From Cobetia marina (GTDB lineage: Bacteria > Pseudomonadota > Gammaproteobacteria > Pseudomonadales > Halomonadaceae): 64,000 bases of DNA. The notes beneath the pieces are model-generated. The model was not told the DNA's origin. It saw nothing but the letters and a program-made list of their open reading frames with translations, and did not search any database. Of the stretch, positions 27,722 through 37,325 are shown piece after piece. The stretch spans positions 1,240,001 through 1,304,000 of the forward strand of contig NZ_CP017114.1 in assembly GCF_001720485.1 (NCBI RefSeq). The letters are read 5' to 3'. Within the stretch, counting starts at the first letter, position 1, and each line of letters begins with the position of its first letter. The position numbers and the translations under genes are program-made.

Positions 27722-28375
27722 TTACTTGTGGTTCGACTTGCGCACCAGATGGTCGCCCAGGCTCTGGAAGCCTTGCACCATGACGACGAGGATGACCACG
27801 GTCACCAGCATCACCATCGGGTCGAAGCGGTTGTAGCCGTAGCGGATGCCGAGATCCCCCAGGCCGCCGCCACCGACGGTACCGGCCATGGCGGAATAGC
27901 TGATCAAGGTGACCACGGTGATGGTCAGACCATTGATGATGCCGCCGCGTGCTTCCGGCAGCAGGACCTTGGTGATGATCTGCATCGGCGTGGCACCCAT
28001 GGCCTGAGCGGCCTCGACCAGCCCCGGGCCGACTTCATTCAAGGCGCCTTCGATCAGACGGGCGACGAAGGGAATCGAGGCGATGGTCAGCGGCACGATG
28101 GCGGCATTGGTGCCGATCGAGCTGCCGGCGATCAGGCGTGTCAGCGGGATGATCGCCACCATCAGGATGATGAAGGGCACCGAGCGGCCGATGTTGGTGA
28201 TGATGCTCAGCACGCTGTTGAGCACCGGGCGCGCGAGAATCTGGCCCGGGCGCGAGGTGTAGAGTGCCACGCCCAGCGGAATGCCGAGTGCCGCGGAGAT
28301 CAGGCCTGCCACCGCGACCATGTAGAGGGTCTCGAGGGTGGAGGACAGGACGAGTTCAAGCAGTGCGGGTGACAT
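27722..28375 (-). CDS. metI: MetI, methionine ABC transporter permease
   Basis: Inner-membrane permease of the MetNIQ importer, 217 residues, five predicted helices. The BPD-type EAA loop reads [22 protein letters not shown], matching Met[19 protein letters not shown] is also diagnostic. Its start overlaps the metN stop by 20 bases, indicating coupled translation. Confidence 0.95.
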   Translation of the reverse strand: MSPALLELVLSSTLETLYMVAVAGLISAALGIPLGVALYTSRPGQILARPVLNSVLSIITNIGRSVPFIILMVAIIPLTRLIAGSSIGTNAAIVPLTIASIPFVARLIEGALNEVGPGLVEAAQAMGATPMQIITKVLLPEARGGIINGLTITVVTLISYSAMAGTVGGGGLGDLGIRYGYNRFDPMVMLVTVVILVVMVQGFQSLGDHLVRKSNHK

Positions 28376-29399
28376 GGCCGAGCACCTCCACTTTCAGGTC
28401 GTGGGATTCGAGATAGTCCAGCGCCTGCTGGGTCTGGGCGCTGTCGCCCATCAGTTCGGCGATCATCAGGCCCAGGGTGCGGTCCTGAATGGATTCCACC
28501 TTGGCCTGCAGGATGCTGACGTCCACCTGACACTCACGCGCAAGGCGCGAGATCAGCGGCGTGGAGACGGCGTCGCCACTGAAGGCCAGACGGACCACCG
28601 GATGGGTGTGCGGGCCGGGAGTCGCCTCCAGGCGCTCGACCAGTGCGCGCGGTGGTTCGAGTTCCAGGAATTCATTGAGGAATTCGCGGCCCAGGCGGGT
28701 CTGCGGGGCGGTGAAGAAATCGCCGACCGCCGCCACTTCCACCAGCTCGCCGCCGCTGATCAATGCGACCTGATCACAGATGCTCTTGACCACTTCCATT
28801 TCATGGGTGATCAGCAGGATGGTCAGGCCCAGCTTGGCATTGATGTCCTTGAGCAGCTCGAGAATGGAGGCAGTGGTCTGGGGGTCGAGCGCCGAGGTGG
28901 CTTCATCGCACAGCAGCACCTTGGGGCGGCTGGCGAGTGCGCGAGCGATGGCGACGCGCTGCTTCTGTCCGCCGGACAGCTGGGCAGGATACTGGCTTGC
29001 CTTGTCGCTCAGGCCGGTCAGTTCCAGCAGTGGCTCGACGCGCTGGCTGATCTCGGCCTTGGAGATTCCGGCCAGTTCCAGCGGCAAGGCCACGTTGGCG
29101 AAGACGGTGCGCGAGGACAGCAGGTTGAAGTGCTGGAAGATCATGCCGATCTGGTGGCGAGCACGACGCAGGGCGCTGTCGTCGAGTGCGGTCAGCTCCT
29201 GACCATCGACCACGACACTGCCCTCGGTGGGGCGTTCGAGCAGATTGACGCAGCGAATCAGGGTCGATTTTCCGGCACCGGACAGGCCGATGACACCGGT
29301 AATGGCGCCCTGGGGAACCGTGAGACTGGCATCCTTGAGCGCGACCACGGCCTTGTCACCACTGCCGTAAGTCTTGGAGACGTTCTTGAGTGTGATCAT
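28356..29399 (-). CDS. metN: MetN, methionine ABC transporter ATPase
   Basis: Cytoplasmic ATPase of MetNIQ, 347 residues from the ATG at 29399 ([12 protein letters not shown]); a longer open frame upstream overlaps the leader RNA and is not coding. It has Walker [11 protein letters not shown]-loop QHFNLL, signature [15 protein letters not shown], Walker [13 protein letters not shown] and H-loop THE. The C-terminal NIL/ACT-like domain (about 265-347) is the regulatory methionine-binding domain that inhibits transport. The Shine-Dalgarno is weak. The gene is preceded by a SAM-II-like riboswitch and terminator. Confidence 0.96.
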   Translation of the reverse strand: MITLKNVSKTYGSGDKAVVALKDASLTVPQGAITGVIGLSGAGKSTLIRCVNLLERPTEGSVVVDGQELTALDDSALRRARHQIGMIFQHFNLLSSRTVFANVALPLELAGISKAEISQRVEPLLELTGLSDKASQYPAQLSGGQKQRVAIARALASRPKVLLCDEATSALDPQTTASILELLKDINAKLGLTILLITHEMEVVKSICDQVALISGGELVEVAAVGDFFTAPQTRLGREFLNEFLELEPPRALVERLEATPGPHTHPVVRLAFSGDAVSTPLISRLARECQVDVSILQAKVESIQDRTLGLMIAELMGDSAQTQQALDYLESHDLKVEVLGHVTRTA

Positions 29400-29532
29400 G
29401 GGGGTCCGAATGGTTAAGGCACCAACCGGAATGCGGGCGAAGGTCTGCGGCAAGCCGCCTGTTCTGCGTGTGTCGTGCACTGCGCCGAGAAGGGCAAGGC
29501 ACGCCTGGCAAGAGGAGAGTGATCCAGAGAGG

Positions 29533-29560
29533 AAAAAAAGACCACCCAAGATGGGTGGCC
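29533..29560 (-). terminator. Attenuator terminator in the metN leader
   Basis: On the minus strand GGCCACCC (29560-29553) pairs with GGGTGGTC (29547-29540) around a 5-base loop and is followed by seven T residues (29539-29533). It lies 134 bases upstream of the metN ATG, inside the leader. The CACCC in its left arm can alternatively pair with GGGTG of the upstream aptamer. Confidence 0.85.
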
Positions 29561-29569
29561 ATCAACGCT

Positions 29570-29652
29570 GGACACACCCTTTTAGCAGAACTTGCACCCC
29601 GGGAGACAGACTCTCGAAGTGGGCGCCCGCAATCCGGGTACAAATCGGCGCC
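29570..29652 (-). promoter_or_regulatory. SAM-II-like riboswitch controlling metNIQ
   Basis: Minus-strand leader RNA. P1 is GGCGCC (29652-29647) with GGCGCC (29627-29622). The loop between them reads GATTTGTACCCGGATTGC, close to the SAM-II core GATTTAACCGTATTGC of the known metX/metA element. The 3' side has TTCTGCTAAAAGGGTG (from about 29590), matching the conserved GCTAAAAAGGG tail. A TACCC-GGGTG pseudoknot is possible. Between P1 and the tail is an extra hairpin (about 29621-29595), as in long-loop SAM-II or SAM-V variants. The terminator just downstream suggests SAM binding turns metNIQ off. Identification is from memory of the consensus. Confidence 0.78.
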
Positions 29653-29669
29653 AAACAGATTTGAGGCGC

Positions 29670-29697
29670 ATTCTATCAGTCACCCTCGGGGTGTCAA
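29670..29697 (-). promoter_or_regulatory. Sigma-70 promoter of the metNIQ leader
   Basis: On the minus strand TTGACA (29697-29692) and TAGAAT (29675-29670) are 16 bases apart. The predicted transcript would begin about 10 bases before the riboswitch P1 stem. Confidence 0.75.
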
Positions 29698-30022
29698 CGA
29701 CTTTGGTCTGGCGTTGACGGTTTATTCGAACTGTCGTTCGATATGGCAATTTGCCGATACTCGCTGTCAGAGATGTCTTACACGCAGGACGCCTTGCCAG
29801 CCCCGTGGCGCAAGGCCAACCCTTGACAGCAGGGCCTGCTCATCTTCTTTTCGCTCGATGGCGTGAAGGAGGCGTGATGGCTGCCGGCATCGAGTCCGGC
29901 ATGCTAGGATTTCCCATCGGCATGTCGGATCTCGTGGTGTCATCAGTGCCCGGGTGTCATGGCCTGTCATCATATTCATGGGTTCCCGCTCTGCGGGAAG
30001 CAGTGCAAGGATAAGGAAGCGC
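29698..30022. other. Divergent intergenic region, metN leader / ribE
   Basis: 325 bases. I see no gene and no FMN-riboswitch signature. A TTGACA at 29823-29828 could be a -35 for ribE, but the -10 is unclear. A short AAGGA ribosome site precedes ribE. Confidence 0.4.
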
Positions 30023-30634
30023 ATGTTCACCGGTATCGTGCAAGGCATGGCGGAAGTGGTCGCCATTGAAGAGCGTCCGGAGTTTCGTATCCATCAGGTC
30101 CGGTTGCCGCAGGGGTTGGAGCAGGGGCTGGAAACCGGGGCGTCAGTGGCGCACAACGGTTGCTGCCTGACCGTGACGGCACTCGAGGGTCAGCTGGCCA
30201 GTTTCGATCTGATGCGTGAGACACTGCGACTGACCAACCTCGGCGAGCTCAAGGTGGGCAGTCGGGTCAACATCGAGCGGGCAGCGCGCTTCGGGGATGA
30301 AATCGGTGGCCACTCCATGTCCGGTCACGTCATGGCGATGGTCACCCTCGATGCCATTGAAGCCACGGCCGACAATCGCCGGATCTGGTTCCAGGCTCCC
30401 GCTGAGCTGATGCGTTTCCTGTTCGACAAGGGCTATGTGGGACTTGACGGTGTCAGTCTGACCATCGGGGAGGTCCAGGGCACGCGTTTCTGCGTCAATC
30501 TGATACCGGAAACTCTGGAGCGCACCCTGATGGGTGAGCGCGCGGTGGGGGATCGGGTCAATCTCGAGGTGGACCCCCAGACCCAGGCCATCGTCGAGAC
30601 GGTGGAGCGAGTCATGGCCTCACGGCTGGCATGA
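30023..30634 (+). CDS. ribE: Riboflavin synthase alpha subunit
   Basis: Cytoplasmic trimeric enzyme that converts two 6,7-dimethyl-8-ribityllumazine to riboflavin; 203 residues. The ATG at 30023 (MFTGIVQGMAEV) is the universal family start and has AAGGA upstream; an in-frame ATG at 29954 is not homologous. The two lumazine-binding repeats are visible: repeat 1 with GASVAHNGCCLTV and repeat 2 with GYVGLDGVSLTI, plus GGHSMSGHV. No other rib genes are adjacent. A hairpin follows. Confidence 0.95.
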   Translation: MFTGIVQGMAEVVAIEERPEFRIHQVRLPQGLEQGLETGASVAHNGCCLTVTALEGQLASFDLMRETLRLTNLGELKVGSRVNIERAARFGDEIGGHSMSGHVMAMVTLDAIEATADNRRIWFQAPAELMRFLFDKGYVGLDGVSLTIGEVQGTRFCVNLIPETLERTLMGERAVGDRVNLEVDPQTQAIVETVERVMASRLA

Positions 30635-30934
30635 GGCTTGCAGGCTTCCTGCGGGGTCAATTCGCTGGCAGGACGCCAGAACCCGTCTGACCGGTCAGGA
30701 AATATGCCTGCAATGCTCGATTCGCTGCAGACCTTTGGGTACCATGTTGCGCCTTTCGATGCCCTGCCACCGGCAGGGCATCGTGGTTCAGGCAGGCTGA
30801 ACGAGGGGGAAGCCATGGTTGCCCCCTGTGCAGCATACCTGTCCGAGTGAGTTCGTGTTGATCCGCTGTTCCCGAACGTCATCGACCACTGCGGCTTGCC
30901 GGACAGGCACTGCTCAAGGATAAGGGTTTCCCTC
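30635..30934. other. Intergenic region, ribE / purine permease
   Basis: 300 bases with the hairpin at 30757-30783 and an AAGG ribosome site before the permease. A 70-codon open frame at 30638 has no recognisable features. Nothing else is supported. Confidence 0.45.
30757..30783 (+). terminator. Hairpin after ribE
   Basis: Perfect 12-bp stem CGATGCCCTGCC / GGCAGGGCATCG with a 3-base loop. No real T-run follows, so termination strength is uncertain. Confidence 0.6.
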
Positions 30935-32236
30935 ATGCTGGAACGTCTCTTCAAGCTCTCGGAGCACGGTACCAATGTGCGTACCGAAGTCATCGCCGGA
31001 TTCACTTCCTTCCTGGCGATGGCCTATATCATCTTCGTTGCCCCCTCGATGCTGGCCTCCACCGGCATGGATCACGGCGCCGTCTTCGTGGCGACCTGTC
31101 TGGCAGCTGCCCTTGGCTGCCTGATCATGGGGCTCTACGCCAACTACCCGATCGCGCTGGCACCCGGCATGGGCCTGACGGCCTTCTTCACCTATACGGT
31201 GGCGGGGCAGATGGGCGTTCCCTGGCAGATCGCGCTGGGCGCGGTCTTCCTGTCCGGGGTGAGTTTCTTCCTGCTCTCCGCCTTCAAGATCCGGGAGTGG
31301 ATCATCAACGCCATTCCGGCCTCACTGAAGACGGGCATCGCCGCGGGCATCGGCCTGTTCATGGCGATCATCGCGCTGCAGGGCAGCGGCATCGTCGTTG
31401 ATGCACCGGGCACCCTGGTCACGTTGGGTGATCTGTCCTCGCCGGCAGCCCTGTATGCGCTGCTGTCATTCTTCCTGATCGTCGCGCTGTCCTACCGCAA
31501 GGTGATCGGCGCCGTGATGATCGGCATCCTGGTGGTGACGCTGCTGGCGACCCTGACCGGCAACAATGACTTCCATGGTCTTGCCTCGATGCCGCCGAGC
31601 ATGCTGCCGACATTCGCACAGCTCGACATCGCCGGCGCCTTCAACCTGGGCATGGTGTCGATCATCTTCGCGTTCCTGTTCGTCGATCTGTTCGATACCT
31701 CGGGCACGTTGATCGCCGTCTCCCAGCAGGCGGGACTCACCAACGAGCGTGGCCACCTGCCGCGTCTCGGCCGTGCCCTGATGGCAGACTCCAGCGCGAC
31801 CATGGCCGGTTCGGTGATGGGGACCTCGAATGTCACCAGCTATATCGAATCTGCCACCGGTGTGGCGGCAGGCGGACGCACAGGACTGACCGCGGTGGTC
31901 GTGGCGGGACTGTTTCTCGTCAGCCTGTTCCTGTCACCGCTGGCCACCTCCATCCCCGCCTTTGCCACCGCGGGTGCGCTGCTCTATGTTGCCTGCCTGA
32001 TGACAGGTGGCCTGGCACGCATCGACTGGAATGACATTACCGAAGCCGCGCCAGTGGTGATCGCCACCCTGGTGATGCCACTGACCTACTCGATTGCCAA
32101 CGGGATCGCACTGGGCTTCATCAGCTACGCCGTGATCAAGCTGTTCTCTGGCCGCTATCGTGATCTGAGCCCGGGGCTGGTGATTCTCGCCGTCCTGTTT
32201 GCCTGCAAATACCTGTTCCTCGACGGAGCCCTTTAA
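30935..32236 (+). CDS. AzgA-type NCS2 purine permease (probably adenine/hypoxanthine)
   Basis: Inner-membrane proton-coupled purine importer, 433 residues, about 13 helices. The start [18 protein letters not shown] is the usual AzgA-subfamily N-terminus, followed by [17 protein letters not shown]. Other marks are [15 protein letters not shown], the substrate-site region [17 protein letters not shown], and [23 protein letters not shown]. Its TAA stop overlaps the ATG of apt, so permease and adenine phosphoribosyltransferase are translationally linked; adenine is therefore the best guess for substrate. Confidence 0.9.
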   Translation: MLERLFKLSEHGTNVRTEVIAGFTSFLAMAYIIFVAPSMLASTGMDHGAVFVATCLAAALGCLIMGLYANYPIALAPGMGLTAFFTYTVAGQMGVPWQIALGAVFLSGVSFFLLSAFKIREWIINAIPASLKTGIAAGIGLFMAIIALQGSGIVVDAPGTLVTLGDLSSPAALYALLSFFLIVALSYRKVIGAVMIGILVVTLLATLTGNNDFHGLASMPPSMLPTFAQLDIAGAFNLGMVSIIFAFLFVDLFDTSGTLIAVSQQAGLTNERGHLPRLGRALMADSSATMAGSVMGTSNVTSYIESATGVAAGGRTGLTAVVVAGLFLVSLFLSPLATSIPAFATAGALLYVACLMTGGLARIDWNDITEAAPVVIATLVMPLTYSIANGIALGFISYAVIKLFSGRYRDLSPGLVILAVLFACKYLFLDGAL

Positions 32237-32781
32237 TGAGCATCTACAGCGACTACATCAAGTCTGTCATCCGCACCGTGCCGGATTGGCCCCAGCCGGG
32301 TGTCAACTTCCGCGACATCACGCCGGTGCTGCAGAATTCCGCCGCGTTCCGCAAGCTGATCGACTCCTTCGTGCACCGCTATCAGGAGATGGAGATCGAC
32401 GCCATCGCCGCCATCGATGCACGCGGCTTCATCATCGGTGCACCGCTGGCCTATGAGCTGGGCTGCAGCTTCGTGCCGGTGCGCAAGAAGGGCAAGCTGC
32501 CGTTCAAGACCATCAGCGAGACCTACACGCTGGAATACGGTGAGTCCACCGTCGAACTGCATTCCGATGCCTTCCGTGAAGGCGATCGCATCCTGGTGAT
32601 GGATGACCTGATCGCCACCGGTGGCACCATGCTGGCGGCCTGCAAGTTGATCGAGCGCACCGGCGGTATCGTGGTGGAGACCGCCGCGATCATCGACCTG
32701 CCGGAGCTGGGCGGTTCCGCCAAGATCCGCGAAGAAGGCCACAGCGTCTTCGCCGCCTGCAGCTTTACCGAAGCCGAGTAA
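32236..32781 (+). CDS. apt: Adenine phosphoribosyltransferase
   Basis: Cytoplasmic salvage enzyme making AMP from adenine and PRPP; 181 residues, normal length. N-terminal [20 protein letters not shown] is characteristic, followed by [17 protein letters not shown]. The type I PRTase PRPP loop is [17 protein letters not shown]. It is coupled to the upstream permease through a TAATG overlap. A strong hairpin follows, separating it from gpt. Confidence 0.96.
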   Translation: MSIYSDYIKSVIRTVPDWPQPGVNFRDITPVLQNSAAFRKLIDSFVHRYQEMEIDAIAAIDARGFIIGAPLAYELGCSFVPVRKKGKLPFKTISETYTLEYGESTVELHSDAFREGDRILVMDDLIATGGTMLAACKLIERTGGIVVETAAIIDLPELGGSAKIREEGHSVFAACSFTEAE

Positions 32782-32789
32782 GCCTGCGC

Positions 32790-32829
32790 AACGACGATGG
32801 CCCTGTCTTCTGGCAGGGCCATCGTCGTT
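32790..32829 (+). terminator. Hairpin after apt
   Basis: Perfect 16-bp stem AACGACGATGGCCCTG / CAGGGCCATCGTCGTT with an 8-base loop; only short T-content follows. Confidence 0.7.
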
Positions 32830-32952
32830 GCAGACAACGTCCGATATCGTCGTCGCCGGCAGTGTCGTTTCACACCGGCGCGATCTGTCCCTTGTAGGGT
32901 GGCACGCCAGCCACCATGCTTTGTTCCTGTTCCGTCATTGCGAGTGACCCAC

Positions 32953-33450
32953 ATGTCTTCCGAACGCTATCACGACCATTTCATCGTCTCCTGGGACCAG
33001 CTGCACCGCGACGTGCGCGCGCTCTGTCATGACCTGATCGGTCGTGACTACAAGGGCATCATCGCCATCACCCGTGGTGGGTTGATCCCGGCTGGCCTGA
33101 TCGCCCGTGAGCTGGGCATCCGCCATATCGACACCGTGTGCATCAAGAGCTACCACGACCACATGGAGCAGGGTGGTCTGGAAGTGGTCAAGGGCGTCGA
33201 TCATGACGGTGACGGCTGGCTGCTGGTCGATGACCTCGTCGACACCGGCAACACCGCACGTGCCGTGCGCGACATGTTGCCCAAGGCCCATTTCGTGACC
33301 GTCTACGCCAAGCCGGAAGGCCGTCCGCTGGTCGATGATTTCATCACCGAAGTGCCGCAGAACTGCTGGATCCAGTTCCCGTGGGACATGGGAATCGCCT
33401 ACGTCGAACCGATCTCCGAGCAGCTCAAGAAGCAAGAGAGCGACAGCTGA
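32953..33450 (+). CDS. gpt: Xanthine-guanine phosphoribosyltransferase
   Basis: Salvage enzyme converting guanine and xanthine (and some hypoxanthine) with PRPP to nucleotides; 165 residues. I start it at the ATG at 32953 ([17 protein letters not shown]), which aligns with E. coli Gpt (MSEKYIVTWDML), though no good Shine-Dalgarno is visible. Motifs: [32 protein letters not shown] loop [13 protein letters not shown], and [11 protein letters not shown] followed by WIQFPWDMG. It ends one base before ung. Confidence 0.94.
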   Translation: MSSERYHDHFIVSWDQLHRDVRALCHDLIGRDYKGIIAITRGGLIPAGLIARELGIRHIDTVCIKSYHDHMEQGGLEVVKGVDHDGDGWLLVDDLVDTGNTARAVRDMLPKAHFVTVYAKPEGRPLVDDFITEVPQNCWIQFPWDMGIAYVEPISEQLKKQESDS

Positions 33451-33451
33451 C

Positions 33452-34165
33452 ATGCCGTTGGAGACTGCCACCTCCGGTAGCTCCCAGGTGCTGCCTGCCG
33501 ACTGGCAGGCGCATCTCGGGCAGGAATTCCATGCCGAGTACATGCAGCGGCTCAAGGCCTTCCTGCGCGTCGAGAAAGATGCCGGCAAGGTGATCTACCC
33601 GCACTCGCAGGACTGGTTTCGCGCCTTCTGGCTGACCCCGCTGAGCAACGTCAAGGTCGTGATCCTGGGGCAGGACCCCTATCACGGGCCGGACCAGGCA
33701 CATGGTCTGTGCTTCTCGGTACGCCCCGGCGTGCGCCCGCCGCCCTCACTGAAGAACATCTACAAGGAACTGGCTGTCGATGTCGGGGTCGAACCCGTGG
33801 ATCACGGCTTCCTCGAAAGCTGGGCGGAGCAAGGGGTGTTGCTGCTCAATAGCGTGCTGACGGTCGAGCAGGGCAAGGCCGCCTCGCATCAGAAGCAAGG
33901 TTGGGAGCAGTTCACCGACCGCGCCATCGACGTGATCAACCAGCACTGCGAGGGTGTCGTCTTCCTGCTCTGGGGCAGTCATGCCCAGAAGAAGGCGGGG
34001 GCCGTGGATCGCCAGAAGCATCTGGTACTCCACGCTCCGCATCCGTCGCCTCTCGCAGCGCACCGCGGATTCTTCGGTTCTCGTCACTTCTCACAGGCCA
34101 ATGCCTGGCTGGAGGCACGTGGCGATGTGCCGATAGATTGGCAGCTGCCACTGCTTGATACCTGA
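33452..34165 (+). CDS. ung: Uracil-DNA glycosylase
   Basis: Base-excision repair enzyme removing uracil from DNA, family 1, 237 residues. The water-activating loop [14 protein letters not shown] has the catalytic Asp at about residue 75. The uracil-binding LLLNSVLTV follows, and the minor-groove intercalation loop [11 protein letters not shown] contains the catalytic His. It starts one base after gpt stops, so the two are likely cotranscribed. It is followed by the glycosyltransferase cluster. Confidence 0.96.
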   Translation: MPLETATSGSSQVLPADWQAHLGQEFHAEYMQRLKAFLRVEKDAGKVIYPHSQDWFRAFWLTPLSNVKVVILGQDPYHGPDQAHGLCFSVRPGVRPPPSLKNIYKELAVDVGVEPVDHGFLESWAEQGVLLLNSVLTVEQGKAASHQKQGWEQFTDRAIDVINQHCEGVVFLLWGSHAQKKAGAVDRQKHLVLHAPHPSPLAAHRGFFGSRHFSQANAWLEARGDVPIDWQLPLLDT

Positions 34166-34186
34166 GAGTGAAGACGAGAAACCACA

Positions 34187-35392
34187 TTGACGCATCCGAC
34201 ATTGCAAGGACCTCGCGCGGGTCATCTGATCAGTCTCAAGAACCTGGGAGGGGCCGAGCGCACCTTCACCAATTTCTATCGCATGGCCGCCAATGAGCGT
34301 GATCATCATGTGCTGTTGCAGACCCCCGAGATTCATCCGATGCTGCAGTCCGTCTATGCGGACTTTCCAGGTCGCGTGCACGATATAAAGCGCTATCTCG
34401 GTATCAAGATCCCGCGTCAGCTCCCCTGGCTGCGGGATAACTGCCAGGCGCGATTGCTCGATGATGAAGAGATGCAGGCAATCGTGGTGTGGAACAAGCT
34501 GCGTCACCATCCTCTGCATTTTCCTGAGCACATCAGCCTCATCCATTACGAGCATGGCGCTGCCTGGTTCGTGGAGCCTACCCCCGAGGTCGAGGATTAC
34601 CTCTCGAGGCTCGATGGCATCATCTGCAACTCCCATGCCGCCAGTCGCATGTTGCAATTGTCGCTCGGCATCCGTGACACCTTGCCCTGCAAGGTGGTGC
34701 GCAATTCCATCGTGCTGCCCGAGAAGGCCTCCACGCATCCGGCTTCGCGATTCAGAATCGGTTTTGCAGGACGCCTGACCGGCCTCAAGGCGCCAGTGAT
34801 TGCCATCGAGGCGCTGCGAGATCTCAAGGTCAGTGTGCCCCATGCTGAGCTTTGGATCGCTGGTACGGGGACGCTGGAGGCGGCTCTCAAGTCATTGGTC
34901 ATCGAGTGGGGGCTTGAAGACAGTGTCCGCTTCTGTGGCCTGCTCAGTGACATGAGTGAATTCTATTCTTCCCTCGATGCCTTCATCTGTCCTTCCTGGC
35001 GCGAGCCGTTCGGCAATGTGGTGCAGGAAGCCTTGGCGCATGGAGTGCCTGCGATCGTCGGCAATGTCGATGGATTGCCGGAGCAGATCACCTCCGGCCT
35101 CAATGGTGAGGTGCTGACACCCGGACGCCCGAAGGGTGAGCTCGCCCGTTATGGAGAAGACTTCGTCCAGGGGCCGGACAGAGTCTATTCACCCGAGCGC
35201 GATGCCATCGTGCAGGCGCATGTCCTGGACTCGGCCGCCATTGCCGATGTCCTGCAGCGTTGGGCGGAAAGCCCGGAGCAGCGGAGAGAGATGGGGACGG
35301 TCGCCCGCGATATCATCGCACGAGATTTCTGTCAGCAACGGTACTGCCAGGGGATTGGTGACTTCATTGCCGAGGTAGTGGACAAGCGGTAA
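34187..35392 (+). CDS. GT4-family glycosyltransferase, copy A
   Basis: GT-B fold glycosyltransferase, 401 residues, start TTG at 34187 (the only plausible start; Shine-Dalgarno weak). The C-terminal Glycos_transf_1 domain (about 185-350) has GFAGRLTGLKAPVIAIEAL, ELWIAGTGTLE, and SWREPFGNVVQEALAHGVP with the EX7E donor-binding pair, then NVDGLPEQ. The N-terminal half has GHLISLKNLGGAERTF and FEHG-like YEHGAAWF. It is a paralog of the gene at 37326, with long near-identical DNA blocks in the donor domain. Likely adds a sugar to a surface glycan; donor and acceptor are unknown. Confidence 0.88.
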   Translation: MTHPTLQGPRAGHLISLKNLGGAERTFTNFYRMAANERDHHVLLQTPEIHPMLQSVYADFPGRVHDIKRYLGIKIPRQLPWLRDNCQARLLDDEEMQAIVVWNKLRHHPLHFPEHISLIHYEHGAAWFVEPTPEVEDYLSRLDGIICNSHAASRMLQLSLGIRDTLPCKVVRNSIVLPEKASTHPASRFRIGFAGRLTGLKAPVIAIEALRDLKVSVPHAELWIAGTGTLEAALKSLVIEWGLEDSVRFCGLLSDMSEFYSSLDAFICPSWREPFGNVVQEALAHGVPAIVGNVDGLPEQITSGLNGEVLTPGRPKGELARYGEDFVQGPDRVYSPERDAIVQAHVLDSAAIADVLQRWAESPEQRREMGTVARDIIARDFCQQRYCQGIGDFIAEVVDKR

Positions 35393-35416
35393 TCAAGAGG
35401 CGGCCATGATGATGAA

Positions 35417-35447
35417 TTGAATGGCATCTCCGAGAGATGCCATTCAA
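35417..35447. terminator. Bidirectional terminator in glycan cluster
   Basis: Perfect 14-bp stem TTGAATGGCATCTC / GAGATGCCATTCAA with a 3-base loop, between convergent GT4 copy A and the GT8 gene. Confidence 0.85.
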
Positions 35448-35455
35448 GGAAATCG

Positions 35456-36391
35456 TTATCGATGAGCGTCAAGCAACTCCTGGCTCATGGATCTTCTCTT
35501 GTGGTACTTGTATAACTTCTGCAATTCAATATAAGACAGAATGGATTTCTTGAGTGTCTTGTTGTTGACGATATTGCCAGAGGCCCATGGCGTCTTGGCT
35601 CTATAATAAAAGTAAACATCCTTCAATGGATGCAGTGAGCCATACTCCCAAGGCTTGCTGCCTTTTCCCATGTAGTGAATCATCTTGGGTTTCTCGATGG
35701 ACTCCAGGAATTCATGTTCCGCTCTATGCTGTTCATCCATTCTTTTCTCAAGAATCTTGTAAGCAGGACGTTGAGCATTCCAGACCAACGGTAATTGTGT
35801 CCATTGGCCGTCGAGAATTTTATTCAGTGCGGATTGTTCAGGATATAGACAGAGTTCGGGGTGTTTTCTCAAGAAATATAATGCCCTCTCGCCAATATTA
35901 TATTTCTTCCAGCGAGGCATGTTGATCAACATCAAGCCGCAGTTGAAGTATTTGCCTTTCTCCAGGCCCAATGATTTATAAGGAGATCGGCCAATATTCT
36001 CCACAGCGGCCAGCGTGAAGTCCTGGGTCGGCAGGTCATCCATGATCGTCGTGATATCGTCCACGACGATAGTATCGCAATCAATGCATACGATATGTTG
36101 AATGGAAGGGTCGATGACCTCACTCAGATATAATCTGAAATAGATGGAAAGCCCGTAACGTTTGATCTCCAGTCCTTCAAACTTGCTCTCGTGCAGGTAA
36201 GTAAAGGTGATCTGTGACTGGTAGGGCGCGATCATTGCGTGCAATCTGGAAATGGTGTCGGACGACAGTCCTCCATCACCAATGATGAAGCTCAGCGCTT
36301 CTGGCTTTTGACAGTTATCAAGTATGGACATGATAGTCGTGGCTAGATGAGGCGCATAGTTTTCATCGCACGATATAAAAATATGGAGCAT
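35456..36391 (-). CDS. GT8-family glycosyltransferase (LgtC-like)
   Basis: Cytoplasmic retaining glycosyltransferase of family 8, 311 residues, GT-A fold. N-terminal FISCDENYAPHLATTIMSIL is typical, and the metal-binding DxD motif is DCD (104-106) in IVCIDCDTIVVDD. The conserved downstream YFNCGLMLINMPRW, the PEQSALN motif and the metal-ligand region KMIHYMGKGSKPW are present. Relatives add glucose or galactose to LPS core or capsule. Base composition is clearly AT-richer than the housekeeping neighbours, suggesting horizontal acquisition. Confidence 0.9.
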   Translation of the reverse strand: MLHIFISCDENYAPHLATTIMSILDNCQKPEALSFIIGDGGLSSDTISRLHAMIAPYQSQITFTYLHESKFEGLEIKRYGLSIYFRLYLSEVIDPSIQHIVCIDCDTIVVDDITTIMDDLPTQDFTLAAVENIGRSPYKSLGLEKGKYFNCGLMLINMPRWKKYNIGERALYFLRKHPELCLYPEQSALNKILDGQWTQLPLVWNAQRPAYKILEKRMDEQHRAEHEFLESIEKPKMIHYMGKGSKPWEYGSLHPLKDVYFYYRAKTPWASGNIVNNKTLKKSILSYIELQKLYKYHKRRSMSQELLDAHR

Positions 36392-36544
36392 GGCTGATGG
36401 TCACACCGTAAGTCTATTTCCATGTACTGTAACATTGCGCTGGCGCATGATCTACTTCTTCCTTTTTTTGACGGTATGTACACGAAAAATGCGTATTGTT
36501 TGCCTACTCTTGCGGCAAGGTGATGGATCATTCGCAATCTATGT

Positions 36545-37177
36545 ATGAGGCTTGTCATGTGGTTGAAGCACGAATTCCCTTATCGTAAACACTTTGATCG
36601 CAACAAATGTATTTTCATACATATTCCCAAGGCCGCCGGGACCTCGGTTCTAGCCGCATTGGGAAAGAAGAGTGAAAAAGGCCGAGATCATGTTTCCTGG
36701 CAAACTTATAAAAAAGCAGATAGCAAGAAATTCAATAATTACTTCAAGTTCTCCTTTGTGCGAAATCCCTATGATCGCGCTTTTTCCGCATACCATTATA
36801 TATTGAAGGGTGGGAATCAGGGGCCTGAGGACAGTCGCGTGGCAGCCTCACTCGCAAAGTATCGTGGCTTTGATGACTTTGTGGAAAACGGGCTCTGGCA
36901 AGGTGCTTTTCGCAGTCATCTGTTATTCCACTCTCAATCTTCTTTCATCATGTCGGCAGATGACAGGTTGATGGTGGATTTCCTGGGACATTTCGAGACG
37001 CTGGATCAGGACTTCAAGATTGTCGCTGAGAAGCTGGGTATCGATTCCTCCATTGCTCATCGCAACAAGGGGGATGTCCGCTGTCGTGTGGCTCAGGAAA
37101 GTATGGCGTCTGCCACGCGAGAGAAGTTGGCCATCCTCTATGCACAGGACTTTGCCAATTTTGGGTATCCTTCTTGA
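36545..37177 (+). CDS. Sulfotransferase family protein (PAPS-dependent)
   Basis: Predicted carbohydrate sulfotransferase, 210 residues, of the Sulfotransfer_2-like group. The 5'-phosphosulfate loop is HIPKAAGTS (about 26-34) and the 3'-phosphate motif is FVRNPYDRAFSAY (about 71-83); both are standard PAPS-binding elements. Later conserved features include FLGHFETLDQDF and IAHRNKG near the substrate end. There is no signal peptide or membrane segment, so it would act in the cytoplasm on nucleotide- or lipid-linked sugars. It is AT-rich and flanked by glycosyltransferases, suggesting sulfation of a surface polysaccharide. Confidence 0.85.
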   Translation: MRLVMWLKHEFPYRKHFDRNKCIFIHIPKAAGTSVLAALGKKSEKGRDHVSWQTYKKADSKKFNNYFKFSFVRNPYDRAFSAYHYILKGGNQGPEDSRVAASLAKYRGFDDFVENGLWQGAFRSHLLFHSQSSFIMSADDRLMVDFLGHFETLDQDFKIVAEKLGIDSSIAHRNKGDVRCRVAQESMASATREKLAILYAQDFANFGYPS

Positions 37178-37325
37178 GCAATGATTGTCGGAGGTTGGGT
37201 GTGGACTCATCCTCTCATGAGAGGGCAGGTGAGTCATCGGGGATGTCAGGCATGGCGCGGTGCTGATGTTTCCGTTGTGATAATGTTGGCTTCCGATAGG
37301 GACGCATTCACATAGAAGGAGCGCC

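Noticed and set aside
29821..30022. FMN riboswitch upstream of ribE
   Set aside because: The conserved FMN aptamer sequences (GGGGTGAAATTCCC type) are not present.
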